A stretch of DNA of 8,457 nucleotides from Candidatus Bathyarchaeota archaeon (GCA_014859755.1 JACUTO010000061.1:1-8457), one strand, 5' to 3'; shown: positions 1 to 6,456, counted from the first letter of the stretch. The notes: a model not told the origin generated them from the sequence alone. A program made the numbers and translations.

Positions 1-642
1 GGTCTGATACAAAATGTCAGAATATGGATGGGGGAGTTCGACCGAAGGAACCAAATTGGGATTTTAGCAGAGGGATCCATGCTTCAAACGTTGCTGCAAA
101 ACGTGGTTTTCGAATCGTTTGCTGAGTCGCCGATCAATATCTACGGTATACAACTGGGTCGGGACACTGAACCTCCAATTCTCGGGAGAGGACTGACCTT
201 CGAGCCCCCGGGCGCATACAATTGGACAGCTAAAATTCATAATCCTTTTGGTAAGTGGATATACGGGTCAGGCGGATCATTCAAAAGAGAAAACGTCAGC
301 ATTCCAGATGTTGGTCTAGACAACAAATATGGCTCAAATCAGACTATTGACGCTTACCGTCAGAAAATTGCAAATTTCAAGGCCAGAATACGAGTCGGAG
401 GCACATTTGGTGACGGCGAAACTCTCACAGTTAGGTTTAGGTTGGAATTCATAGACAGCACAATTTCGAACAGTGTTGAAAAATCCTTCAATCAAACAGC
501 CACACTCTGGCTTGATGACGACGACTACTTTGAATTGACCCCAGCACACAATATTATCTGGGCAATCGTGGTGGACGCCAAAACAAGTTCTAAGTCGACA
601 AACACGACGGTGCAAATTGACGTGTATGGAACAACTGCCTAA
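1..642 (+). CDS. unrecognised beta-rich protein, 3' part of a gene cut by the left edge
   Basis: The frame is open from base 1 to the TAA at 640-642, so the gene probably starts outside the window. ATG codons at 28 and 79 are possible starts; the one at 79 has a GAGGGATCC stretch just ahead of it, which could be a ribosome site, while the one at 28 has none. From ATG 28 the product would be 204 residues. I recognise no family. Alternating hydrophobic and polar stretches, many Gly, Thr and Asn, few long helices and an acidic DDDD run at about residues 163-166 suggest a beta-sandwich. Five Asn-x-Ser/Thr sequons (N65, N89, N104, N155 and N192, counted from ATG 28) would fit an exported, N-glycosylated archaeal surface protein or a virion-type protein. 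No signal peptide can be judged because the N-terminus is missing. It converges with the glycosyltransferase gene, 17 bases away. Confidence 0.7.
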   Translation, partial: GLIQNVRIWMGEFDRRNQIGILAEGSMLQTLLQNVVFESFAESPINIYGIQLGRDTEPPILGRGLTFEPPGAYNWTAKIHNPFGKWIYGSGGSFKRENVSIPDVGLDNKYGSNQTIDAYRQKIANFKARIRVGGTFGDGETLTVRFRLEFIDSTISNSVEKSFNQTATLWLDDDDYFELTPAHNIIWAIVVDAKTSSKSTNTTVQIDVYGTTA

Positions 643-659
643 CCAATCATTTGGACAGA

Positions 660-1862
660 TTATATAGACTTAGCGTGTTGTAATACTTCACAATACACTT
701 GAAACATCCTTTGAGCACAAACATCCCAAGAAAAATTCTCAGAAACGAAATTTCGACCGCAACGCCCCATCTTCTCCCTCAAAGACCTATTCGAGAGAAG
801 ATTCAAAATAGCATCGGCTAGTTCGTAGCTATCGGGCTTAACCAGTAGTCCGGTTTCTTTATCTAATACAATTTCGTTGATTCCGCTCACGTTGAAGGCA
901 ACCACCGGCTTAGCCGTGGCTTGAGCCTCCAATAACGCTATACCTTGCCCTTCCTGGATTGATGGCAAGGCAAACACATCAGCGCAATTGTATAACCTAG
1001 GAAGCATAACCTCGTGAACGTCGCCTAAAAAAACAAAATTATCTGAAACACCTTGCTTTTTTGAATAAGAAATTAGATGGTTCTTGAGCGGGCCGTCTCC
1101 AACTACTACAAACATTGTTTCCTTACTTTCTTTGACAACATGTTTAGCCGCTTCGATTAGGAAATGCAAACCTTTTCTGGGCACTAGTCTGCCAACGAAA
1201 AGTACGCATTGTTTGTTGTTCGCTTCAATTCTATGCTTAACTTTATCGCAGCCCTCAACGGCCTTGAACTTTTCAAGATCAACGCCGTTTGGCACTATTC
1301 TTATCTTTTTCTCGTCTACGTTGTATAATTGGACTATTTTTTTGGATGAGTATCTGCTAACGGTAACTATCAGGGTTGCATCTTTGGCTGACTCCTTTTC
1401 AATCTTTGAAAGGTACCGCATGAAAAAGTGAGACAGCTTCGTTCGAGGTGTTGGAAATACGCTTTTGGATGATTGTATGTATTCGTCTGCAAGAACGCCG
1501 TGAATCGTTTGTATAAAAGGTTTAATAATGCTCCGCTTCCTAACGGCCTTCAAAAAGCCGTAGCCACTAACGGTATGAGCTTCATAAACATCCGCTTTAA
1601 TCGCATCGGACATTCTGGAAATGGTCTTGTTAAAAAACCAGTTGTCCAGCGGGAAAAGCACGTCTGTGGAAAAACATGGAACGAAAATTGTCCCGTTAAC
1701 CAAAGTGATTCTGTTGAACCCTGCCTTCGTGCCACAGTAAACTCTCGTGTCAACTTTATTCAGCAATCTTTTAGCCGTTTCAACTATCCGACGCTCCACA
1801 CCTCCGAAGTATAAATGCGGTGGTTGCGTGTTAAAAACTGCCACGCTCAGCTTCTTCTTCAT
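660..1862 (-). CDS. GT4-type glycosyltransferase (GT-B fold)
   Basis: This 400-residue protein should move a sugar from a nucleotide-sugar donor to an acceptor glycan or lipid in the cytoplasm; donor and acceptor cannot be read from sequence. The layout is that of GT-B retaining enzymes of family 4. The N-terminal domain has a GGVER loop (20-24) and a TIHG segment (119-122). The C-terminal domain has PNGVD (191-195), the FVGRLVPRKG strand-loop (222-231), VVGDGP (253-258) and the EX7E motif E304-E312 followed by KPVVAF. Length is normal for the family, and no membrane segment is visible. The start is ATG at 1862-1860, with AGAGGG (1871-1876) eight bases upstream. It lies 76 bases downstream of the asparagine-synthetase-like gene on the same strand, so the two may be co-transcribed, although a TATA-like box lies in the gap. 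The family assignment is firm; the role in surface-glycan or N-glycan synthesis is inference. Confidence 0.93.
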   Translation of the reverse strand: MKKKLSVAVFNTQPPHLYFGGVERRIVETAKRLLNKVDTRVYCGTKAGFNRITLVNGTIFVPCFSTDVLFPLDNWFFNKTISRMSDAIKADVYEAHTVSGYGFLKAVRKRSIIKPFIQTIHGVLADEYIQSSKSVFPTPRTKLSHFFMRYLSKIEKESAKDATLIVTVSRYSSKKIVQLYNVDEKKIRIVPNGVDLEKFKAVEGCDKVKHRIEANNKQCVLFVGRLVPRKGLHFLIEAAKHVVKESKETMFVVVGDGPLKNHLISYSKKQGVSDNFVFLGDVHEVMLPRLYNCADVFALPSIQEGQGIALLEAQATAKPVVAFNVSGINEIVLDKETGLLVKPDSYELADAILNLLSNRSLREKMGRCGRNFVSENFSWDVCAQRMFQVYCEVLQHAKSI

Positions 1863-1922
1863 GCAATATGCCCTCTAGTTTTAAGGGGACGGCTCTCCCA
1901 AACAACTTTGACAACACTCTAA

Positions 1923-1930
1923 CTTATAAC
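1923..1930 (-). promoter_or_regulatory. possible TATA box for the glycosyltransferase gene
   Basis: GTTATAAG on the minus strand is centred about 64 bases before the glycosyltransferase ATG. Initiation about 26 bases downstream would give a leader of about 38 bases that contains the AGAGGG ribosome site. It is weak, and the gene could equally be read through from the upstream ligase gene. Confidence 0.3.
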
Positions 1931-1938
1931 ATGTTCAA

Positions 1939-2907
1939 CTAAATAGGATAAGCCCCGCAGATTCTGCAAAAACTGCTTCTTTCATCACCCTTGGACTTGC
2001 AGTATGGACACAGTTTACCCTTTGCCTTTAAGAAAATCTTGATGGGCGTCCCAAAAAGCGATCTAAAAATTTCATAATAGAACAATTGCTCCTTATCTCT
2101 TATTGAAACCTGATCCTTTTCGAGATACTCCTTCGCTTTCTCTTGGAAGTATCCGTCAGAAATTTTTTCTCCAAAAAATTTTGGAAACACAGTTGTTCCA
2201 GAACCGTATTCGATTGGATATTTCAATCTCCACACTATTTCGTCAGGTAAGAGACCCTCAAAGGATTTGCGAATTATCCATTTCCCCCAGATTTTACCTC
2301 TTTCACTTCTGATTTTTAGCTTCGGATCAACGCTAAAAGCGAACGACTTGAACTCAGGGTCTAAGTAGGGAGCTTTTGCTTCCATTCCAAGTGAACGTGC
2401 CAGCGGAATTGAAGAAAAATGCATTGTTTGCCACATACTAGATAGCCTTGAAACCAACTCACTCTGGCTAAGGTTAAAAAGCCAGCTATAACCAGCAAAA
2501 AGCTCGTCCAAGCCATCGCCTGTCATAATGCCTTTAATCCCGTTTTCTTTCGCAGCGATCAAACCAACAAAAATAGCTACGCTATTCCGAACTTCCATGG
2601 GATCAAAAACTTTCAAAGTTTTTATGACTTCTCGAATGGCTGAAAACATTTCCTTCTCAGCGAAAAAATGAATATTATGGTCCATCTTCAATAGATTCGC
2701 CATTGTCTTTGAATATTCAAGGTCCAATGCTGGCGCATTTTCGAAGGCAACCGTAAATGCTTTCAAACTCGAATATTTCGACGCAACGAACGCAATAATG
2801 CTTGTATCTAAGCCGCCTGAAAAAAGGATTCCGTTTGCTAGATTTTTTTTCACAACCTTGTCTATTAGGAGGCGAATCTGTGAACACATGTGGTCAATTG
2901 GGTCCAA
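1939..2907 (-). CDS. asparagine-synthetase-type PP-loop ligase, no glutaminase domain, C-terminal four-Cys knuckle
   Basis: The 322-residue protein matches the ATP-dependent synthetase half of asparagine synthetase B. Such domains adenylate a carboxylate and amidate it with ammonia. Visible motifs are the PP-loop SGGLDTS (30-36), a TVAFE strand (52-56), the signature GDGLDELFAGY (130-140), APYLD (179-183), and the basic stretch ending in GKWIIRKSF (207-215) with LPDEIVWRLKYP just after it. A tail with C300-x2-C303-x10-C314-x2-C317 looks like a zinc ribbon, which is unusual on this core. The start is TTG at 2907, with GAGAGG (2915-2920) seven bases upstream. An in-frame TGA two codons before the TTG rules out an N-terminal extension, so the Cys1-type glutaminase domain of about 200 residues is absent, not missed. 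Ammonia must come from solution or a partner, perhaps the divergent nitrilase. The substrate may be aspartate or another carboxylate such as a uronic acid; this is unresolved. Confidence 0.88.
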   Translation of the reverse strand: MDPIDHMCSQIRLLIDKVVKKNLANGILFSGGLDTSIIAFVASKYSSLKAFTVAFENAPALDLEYSKTMANLLKMDHNIHFFAEKEMFSAIREVIKTLKVFDPMEVRNSVAIFVGLIAAKENGIKGIMTGDGLDELFAGYSWLFNLSQSELVSRLSSMWQTMHFSSIPLARSLGMEAKAPYLDPEFKSFAFSVDPKLKIRSERGKIWGKWIIRKSFEGLLPDEIVWRLKYPIEYGSGTTVFPKFFGEKISDGYFQEKAKEYLEKDQVSIRDKEQLFYYEIFRSLFGTPIKIFLKAKGKLCPYCKSKGDERSSFCRICGAYPI

Positions 2908-3010
2908 TCTTCATCCTCTCGAGGCTTGGGTTACAGCGGTGTTTTCGCAAATTTAAGGTTTATTAAAAAGATTAATAGGACAATATAGGAAGATAAACGA
3001 TGAAAATCCC
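2908..3010. promoter_or_regulatory. divergent promoter region between the ligase and amidase genes
   Basis: Two TATA-like boxes sit back to back. On the minus strand CCTTAAAT (2951-2958) would place initiation near 2929 and give the ligase a leader of about 22 bases with GAGAGG in it. On the plus strand TTTATTAAA (2959-2967) would start the amidase transcript near 2989. Because the two boxes abut, a single bound factor could affect both genes. The boxes are read by eye. Confidence 0.5.
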
Positions 3011-3760
3011 ATGCAAGTCAGCTTGATTCACATGCAAGTTAGCGATTCGATGGAAGAAAACCTAAAAACAGCAGAACAAATGATTTATGACGCATCTGAG
3101 GCTGGTTCAAAATTCATCTGCCTTCCAGAATACTTCTCAATTCCTTCAAGTTTAGAAGACCAAAAGTCAGTAGGCAGGGTATTTAACGAAACATATGAGC
3201 GAACATTGCTTTTTCTAAAACAGGTTTCAAAAAATGTTGCCGCTTACATCATTGGAGGAACACTCGTCGAAAGATTCAGAGATAAGTTTTACAACACGTG
3301 CCTTTTGCTTAAAAACGGAAAAGTGCTTGGAAAATATAGGAAGATGCACCTCACCCTATGGGAGAAAACTCTAAACTTGAACCGAGGAAGAACTCTTCAC
3401 GTCTTTGAAACAGAATTTTGTAAAGTTGGAATTCTGATATGTGCCGACATTTTCTACCCAAAAACCGTTAAGAAATTGGCTTCTATGGGCGCGGAAGTCA
3501 TATTTTTGCCGGTATCGGCTTCGAAAACCCATCCGCCAGTAAAAGGACACCCTCTTTCCACTGCAAGAGCAAAGGACAACCACGTTTTCATCTTGAAAAA
3601 CGGCAACATCAAATCAAACTCTAGGGGTGGAAGCAGTGCAATAATCTCTCCTTGGGGAATCCTAAACGAAGCGAAAAACGAAAAGAAAAACACAATTATT
3701 TCCGCTAACTTGGATTTAAGGAAATTGAGAGATTACCGGCGTAGCATGGTTACTAAATGA
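3011..3760 (+). CDS. nitrilase-superfamily carbon-nitrogen hydrolase (amidase)
   Basis: The 249-residue protein belongs to the CN-hydrolase family, which attacks amide or nitrile carbons through a Glu-Lys-Cys triad. The triad is complete: E40 in CLPEYF, K111 in KYRKMHL and C144 in GILICADIFYP. E118 in the LWEK segment matches the second structural glutamate. The family landmarks IIGGTLVER (80-88), YNTCLLL, GAEVIFLPVSAS (160-171) and a late SAIISPWG (209-216) are in order. It is slightly short for the family but not truncated. It has no signal peptide and is likely cytoplasmic. ATG 3011 is chosen because the VSLIHMQVSD strand follows at once, as in relatives; M8 at 3032 is a less likely start. 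A purine-rich AGGAAG (2987-2992) lies 18 bases before this ATG, further than usual. The gene is divergent from the ligase gene and converges on paralogue A with a 34-base gap. The substrate is unknown; free glutaminase activity serving the ligase is a hypothesis. Confidence 0.93.
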   Translation: MQVSLIHMQVSDSMEENLKTAEQMIYDASEAGSKFICLPEYFSIPSSLEDQKSVGRVFNETYERTLLFLKQVSKNVAAYIIGGTLVERFRDKFYNTCLLLKNGKVLGKYRKMHLTLWEKTLNLNRGRTLHVFETEFCKVGILICADIFYPKTVKKLASMGAEVIFLPVSASKTHPPVKGHPLSTARAKDNHVFILKNGNIKSNSRGGSSAIISPWGILNEAKNEKKNTIISANLDLRKLRDYRRSMVTK

Positions 3761-3794
3761 AATTTCTAACCAGGCGAGAATCCAGTGCTTGGCT

Positions 3795-4679
3795 TTAATA
3801 AATTTTCTCCCATCTTTCAACAATCTTAGCCATGTTCCTAAATCCGAATTTATCTAGCCAATTTCGAAAATTGATGTCTTGCACTGCCTTTCTACAAATT
3901 TCTTTAGCCTGATTCGCCGTGTGCACAAGAAGGAGAATGGCGTCTACGTCATGGCTAGAAACATAGGCCATCGTTCTAAGAAGAGCCTTGGTTTCGATCT
4001 CTCCAAGGATTTCAGCGCTCAACTCTATGTAAAGTGGTTTCTTCAGCAATTTTTTGAAGTCGCGTGTTAAGGTGTCTACCCAATACATCGTCAAATAATT
4101 CTGCGCAGAAAGTGGAACATGGAAAAAGTCCACATACTTTGCGAGCGCATCGAAGTCCAATCCGAATCTCTCCTTGGCCAAGACGGGGTCGGGCCATATT
4201 TCTATCGCAAAACTCTGTGTAACTAGTCCCTTGGCTCTTCCCACAAAATCCGTGACCACCTGTGCCCTCCATTCGATCCAGTCAACTCTGCTTTCCCTCT
4301 GTTGCTTTAAACACCTTTCACAAGTGCAGAATCCTTCTTCTGGAAAGTGATAGAGGTTTAGAACTATTCCCTTCACATCTTCCTTTGAGGTATTCTCTAC
4401 AAAACGCAGTAGAGAGAATCGGTATTCTTCGTTAGTTGGACACACAAAGTCCCATGGAAGGTTGAAGAATTTGTTCATCCTTGTAGCTGCGCCTTTTTTG
4501 GAAACTGCCACCAATTCCGGTCTTTCTCTCACTGTTTTGGCATCGGCAAAGCATGTGATGTCGTTGAACATGCCTCTTGCAGGTTTCCCAACAGCGCCAT
4601 CTGCGCGCTTTACATAATAGAAAGAAAAGTCGAATCCTTCCACAGTTGCCGGCTCATAAATCACCGTTCCAATTTTCAT
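3795..4679 (-). CDS. paralogue A of a cysteine-bearing, glycoside-hydrolase-like TIM-barrel family
   Basis: This 294-residue protein aligns end to end with the products at 6463-7359 and 7480-8382, at about 40% identity with the latter over the first 100 residues by eye. Shared landmarks are YEP (8-10), VEGFDF (13-18), C43-F, W76-D, CPT (80-82), HF (111-112), FCTCERC (117-123), an EWR box (136-138) with VVTDF (141-145), WPDP (162-165), RFGLDFDALA (171-180) and KKPLY (213-217). The alternating strands and helices, and the HF..GFCxCxRC run, recall uncharacterised glycoside-hydrolase-like TIM barrels; this is recalled resemblance, not a search. There is no signal peptide, so it is probably cytoplasmic. 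A is the most diverged copy: the GPGD loop seen in B and C near residue 224 is missing and PEE replaces ADH after the HF. The start is ATG at 4679 with no good ribosome site. A TATA-like ATTTAAAAT (4713-4721) would leave a leader of only about 10 bases. Function is unknown. Confidence 0.85.
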   Translation of the reverse strand: MKIGTVIYEPATVEGFDFSFYYVKRADGAVGKPARGMFNDITCFADAKTVRERPELVAVSKKGAATRMNKFFNLPWDFVCPTNEEYRFSLLRFVENTSKEDVKGIVLNLYHFPEEGFCTCERCLKQQRESRVDWIEWRAQVVTDFVGRAKGLVTQSFAIEIWPDPVLAKERFGLDFDALAKYVDFFHVPLSAQNYLTMYWVDTLTRDFKKLLKKPLYIELSAEILGEIETKALLRTMAYVSSHDVDAILLLVHTANQAKEICRKAVQDINFRNWLDKFGFRNMAKIVERWEKIY

Positions 4680-4766
4680 AGCATCAGCACTCTGATGTAA
4701 TCGCTTTCTGTAATTTTAAATCTAATGATGCTAATTAGTCTTAATGTTTAAACACGTCGCATCGAG
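4680..4766. promoter_or_regulatory. divergent promoter region between paralogue A and the ferredoxin gene
   Basis: The 87-base gap holds the nearly symmetrical AT box ATTTTAAAT (4713-4721). Read leftward it is 38 bases from the paralogue A ATG. Read rightward it is about 50 bases from the ferredoxin GTG. It could serve both directions. A second AT box, the palindrome GTTTAAAC (4746-4753), is too close to the GTG to act as its TATA box with a normal leader. Confidence 0.4.
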
Positions 4767-4961
4767 GTGCTTTCAACGAAGATTAAAATCGACTACCGCA
4801 AGTGCAGAAAATGCCTTACATACACTTGTGTCGACTGTTGCGCCAAGGCTGTCTACAAACTCGAAGAAAACAAGCCAACAGTAGTTGATTTAGATTCCTG
4901 TACCCTATGCGGAATTTGCGTAGATCTATGTCCAAAGAAAGCAATAACCATGGAGAAATAG
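4767..4961 (+). CDS. small 2x[4Fe-4S] ferredoxin-like protein
   Basis: The 64-residue product is cysteine-rich and should carry electrons in the cytoplasm. The C-terminal cluster motif is canonical: C45-x2-C48-x2-C51-x3-C55-P. The N-terminal one is C13-x2-C16-x4-C21-x3-C25, with an extra C24 and Ala in place of the usual Pro. The x4 spacing is known from iron-sulfur subunits of molybdopterin oxidoreductases, so a second 4Fe-4S cluster is plausible. The start is uncertain. The first in-frame start is GTG 4767, which is itself part of a GAGGTG string (4764-4769). That string looks like a ribosome site but has no ATG, GTG or TTG in frame behind it before the first cysteine. Translation may therefore be leaderless from GTG or use a rare ATT at 4782. 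The redox partner is not visible nearby. Confidence 0.82.
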   Translation: MLSTKIKIDYRKCRKCLTYTCVDCCAKAVYKLEENKPTVVDLDSCTLCGICVDLCPKKAITMEK

Positions 4962-5264
4962 TTGAAAGCAACCCCTGTTGCGGCACGCGCACGCGTTGAT
5001 CAACCCTTTTGTGGTTGTTTGCGTTAATAGACAGTTTTGGCTTTTTTCTTAGGCTTAAGACATGAATATTATTACGCTGGGCTAGGCTGGTCACGTATCG
5101 TTGGAGTTGTTATGCTTCTCAACGTAGGTTGCCCATCAGGAACTCAAGCCTTACTTAGAGAAACATGTTTTTACACAAAATTGAAAGCTCGGGGGTCCTA
5201 GAAAGCAAAAAGGAAAAAAAGCGTGCGCGCTATATTAGCTACCCTAAAGGAAGGTGGATAACAA
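4962..5264 (+). other. 303-base gap before cbiS: small hairpins, T-rich tract, no convincing gene
   Basis: Just after the ferredoxin stop, GCAAC (4968-4972) and GTTGC (4977-4981) form a 5-bp hairpin with a 4-base loop. CACGCGCACGCG follows (4984-4995), then the palindrome GTTGATCAAC (4995-5004), then CAACC (5001-5005) pairing with GGTTG (5013-5017). A T-rich run (5034-5050) could end the ferredoxin transcript. An open frame with TTG at 5037, inner ATG at 5112 and TAG at 5199-5201 (up to 54 residues) has no ribosome site and no recognisable product. A GC-rich GCGTGCGCGC (5221-5230) lies ahead of CTATATTA (5230-5237), which is too close to the cbiS ribosome site to be a normal promoter. I see no tRNA or known riboswitch. 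Confidence 0.5.
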
Positions 5265-6407
5265 ATGAAACTGAACACCAACATCAAATCCATTAAAGCG
5301 GAAATACAAAGAGGTAAACTTCTAGTATGGTCAAAGACTCCGCTGAAAATACTTAGCTTCGCCGTCTTAAATGGCGGTTTGCGAGACGCAAACGGGATAA
5401 TGAGCGTTCAGGTTCCAGAAGACTGCGGTATGGACATCGCTGACGAAGTTCATAGAAACCCTGAAGACTTCTTAAGAAAAGAGGCATCGAAACTGAACCT
5501 TTCTCAAGATAAAGTCGTAGGGTTAATGACAGCTGCTGATCTGCAGAACGCGGAAGTAACTAGCCGAAAATATGAAGATGTAACTCTGAGCGTTCTTGTC
5601 ACTGCTGGAATCTCTTTCTCAGCTACAGCGGGCGACAAAATCGCTTCAAAATATGGTTCTTTTCGGTTCAAAGAATTTGGCACAATTAACATCATCGTAC
5701 TGATTGACGGAAATTTGACTGAAAGCTGCATGGTTAACGTCATGAACACCGTCACAGAAGCTAAAACGGTTGCCTTAAAAGAATTGGATATAAGGAGCCG
5801 CTTTTCTGGTGATCTCGCTAGCGGGACGGTGACAGACAGCGTCGTAGTGGCGTGCACAAAACGGGGAAGTCCAATAAAATACGCGGGAACCGCAACGATG
5901 ATAGGAGAGCTTGTCGGTAAATCTGTTAAAGAATCGGTGAAAAAGGTCATCCATAAACAAGAAAACCTAGTTCCGAACAGACCCCTGACGAAAAGACTGG
6001 AAGAAAGAGGAATATCCATTGCAGACATGACTACACTTTTTTCACAAGTTCACCCTAACATCCGTGAAAACGCTGAAAAATGGAGCCAATTTACAGAAGA
6101 ACTGCAACGGGTCTTGTCTGATCAAAACATCGGATCGCTCGTTATTGCAGGCCTCAGACTCGATGAGGATGCAAAATTGGGTTTGATTCCAGAAATTCCA
6201 GTCAATGCGTGTGACGAGAAATTTGTGGTTTGTGAAATCCTTCAAACAGCTGTGGCGGACTATTTGTCTAAGAAAGACGTTACATCAAGGTACGTCGGAC
6301 TTGACGATCTAAGTTCAGCCGTTGCAGACAAGTTGGGTTTGTTTACTAGGAGTATTCTTTTCGCCGTTATGAAGGGTGTTTATTCAAACGTTGTTGCAAA
6401 CCGGTAG
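5265..6407 (+). CDS. cbiS: CbiS-type fusion: adenosylcobinamide amidohydrolase (CbiZ) plus alpha-ribazole-phosphate phosphatase-like (CobZ) domain
   Basis: The 380-residue protein joins two cobamide-salvage domains. Residues 1 to about 230 match CbiZ, which cuts the aminopropanol amide of adenosylcobinamide to give adenosylcobyric acid so that archaea can reuse scavenged corrinoids. Landmarks are NGG (36-38), GLMTAADL (86-93), VTAG (112-115), GTINIIVLIDGNL (139-151), TEAKTVALKEL (164-174), SGTVTDSVVVAC (186-197) and YAGTATMIGELVG (206-218). Residues from about 240 to 380 resemble CobZ/PgpA-type phosphatases, with VIAGLRLDED (293-302), GLIPEIP (306-312) and CEILQTAVADYL (323-334). The order matches the bifunctional CbiS described from Methanopyrus kandleri. 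Acidic residues expected in the second domain seem lost: C323 where DE is usual, and TRS (361-363) where DD is usual after LG-x-F. That half may be inactive. ATG 5265 has GGAAGGTGG (about 5249-5257) upstream. The stop is six bases before the promoter box of paralogue B. Confidence 0.88.
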   Translation: MKLNTNIKSIKAEIQRGKLLVWSKTPLKILSFAVLNGGLRDANGIMSVQVPEDCGMDIADEVHRNPEDFLRKEASKLNLSQDKVVGLMTAADLQNAEVTSRKYEDVTLSVLVTAGISFSATAGDKIASKYGSFRFKEFGTINIIVLIDGNLTESCMVNVMNTVTEAKTVALKELDIRSRFSGDLASGTVTDSVVVACTKRGSPIKYAGTATMIGELVGKSVKESVKKVIHKQENLVPNRPLTKRLEERGISIADMTTLFSQVHPNIRENAEKWSQFTEELQRVLSDQNIGSLVIAGLRLDEDAKLGLIPEIPVNACDEKFVVCEILQTAVADYLSKKDVTSRYVGLDDLSSAVADKLGLFTRSILFAVMKGVYSNVVANR

Positions 6408-6421
6408 CAAGGCTTAAATAA
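6408..6421 (+). promoter_or_regulatory. BRE/TATA-like promoter of paralogue B
   Basis: CTTAAATAA is preceded by a purine-rich GCAAGG, directly after the cbiS stop. Initiation near 6442 would give a leader of about 20 bases containing GAGG (6451-6454). It suggests that B is transcribed on its own and not only by read-through from cbiS. Confidence 0.5.
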
Positions 6422-6456
6422 GTAACGTCTAGTATTTCTCGCCCCCTAAAGAGGCA

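Noticed and set aside
334..615. Minus-strand open frame opposite the left-edge gene
   Set aside because: It lies wholly inside the better frame, has no ribosome site and gives a cysteine-scattered, unrecognisable product; a shadow frame.
1084..1814. Two plus-strand open frames opposite the glycosyltransferase
   Set aside because: The minus frame carries all GT-B motifs; the opposite frames give low-complexity products with no family features.
2908..2940. Hidden N-terminal glutaminase domain of the ligase in another frame or via frameshift
   Set aside because: An in-frame TGA lies two codons before the TTG and only about 100 bases separate it from the divergent amidase gene, so there is no room for a domain of 200 residues.
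4012..4272. Minus-strand open frame overlapping paralogue A in another frame
   Set aside because: The paralogue A frame is conserved with B and C across this whole stretch, so the other frame is incidental.
4816..5094. Minus-strand open frame covering the ferredoxin gene and the start of the spacer
   Set aside because: The ferredoxin frame has two cysteine cluster motifs; the opposite frame shows no motif or start signal.
5037..5201. Short plus-strand frame in the spacer before cbiS (TTG 5037 or ATG 5112 to TAG 5201)
   Set aside because: It has a mildly hydrophobic middle, but no ribosome site, no TATA box at a proper distance and no recognisable family; not enough to call a gene.
4962..5264. 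Cobalamin riboswitch or tRNA in the cbiS leader
   Set aside because: I found no B12-box-like element and no T-loop or acceptor stem that would close a cloverleaf.
5504..6028. Long minus-strand open frame (174 codons) inside cbiS
   Set aside because: The cbiS frame shows the CbiZ motifs throughout this interval; the opposite frame reads as a typical reverse-complement shadow rich in Ser, Thr and Val.
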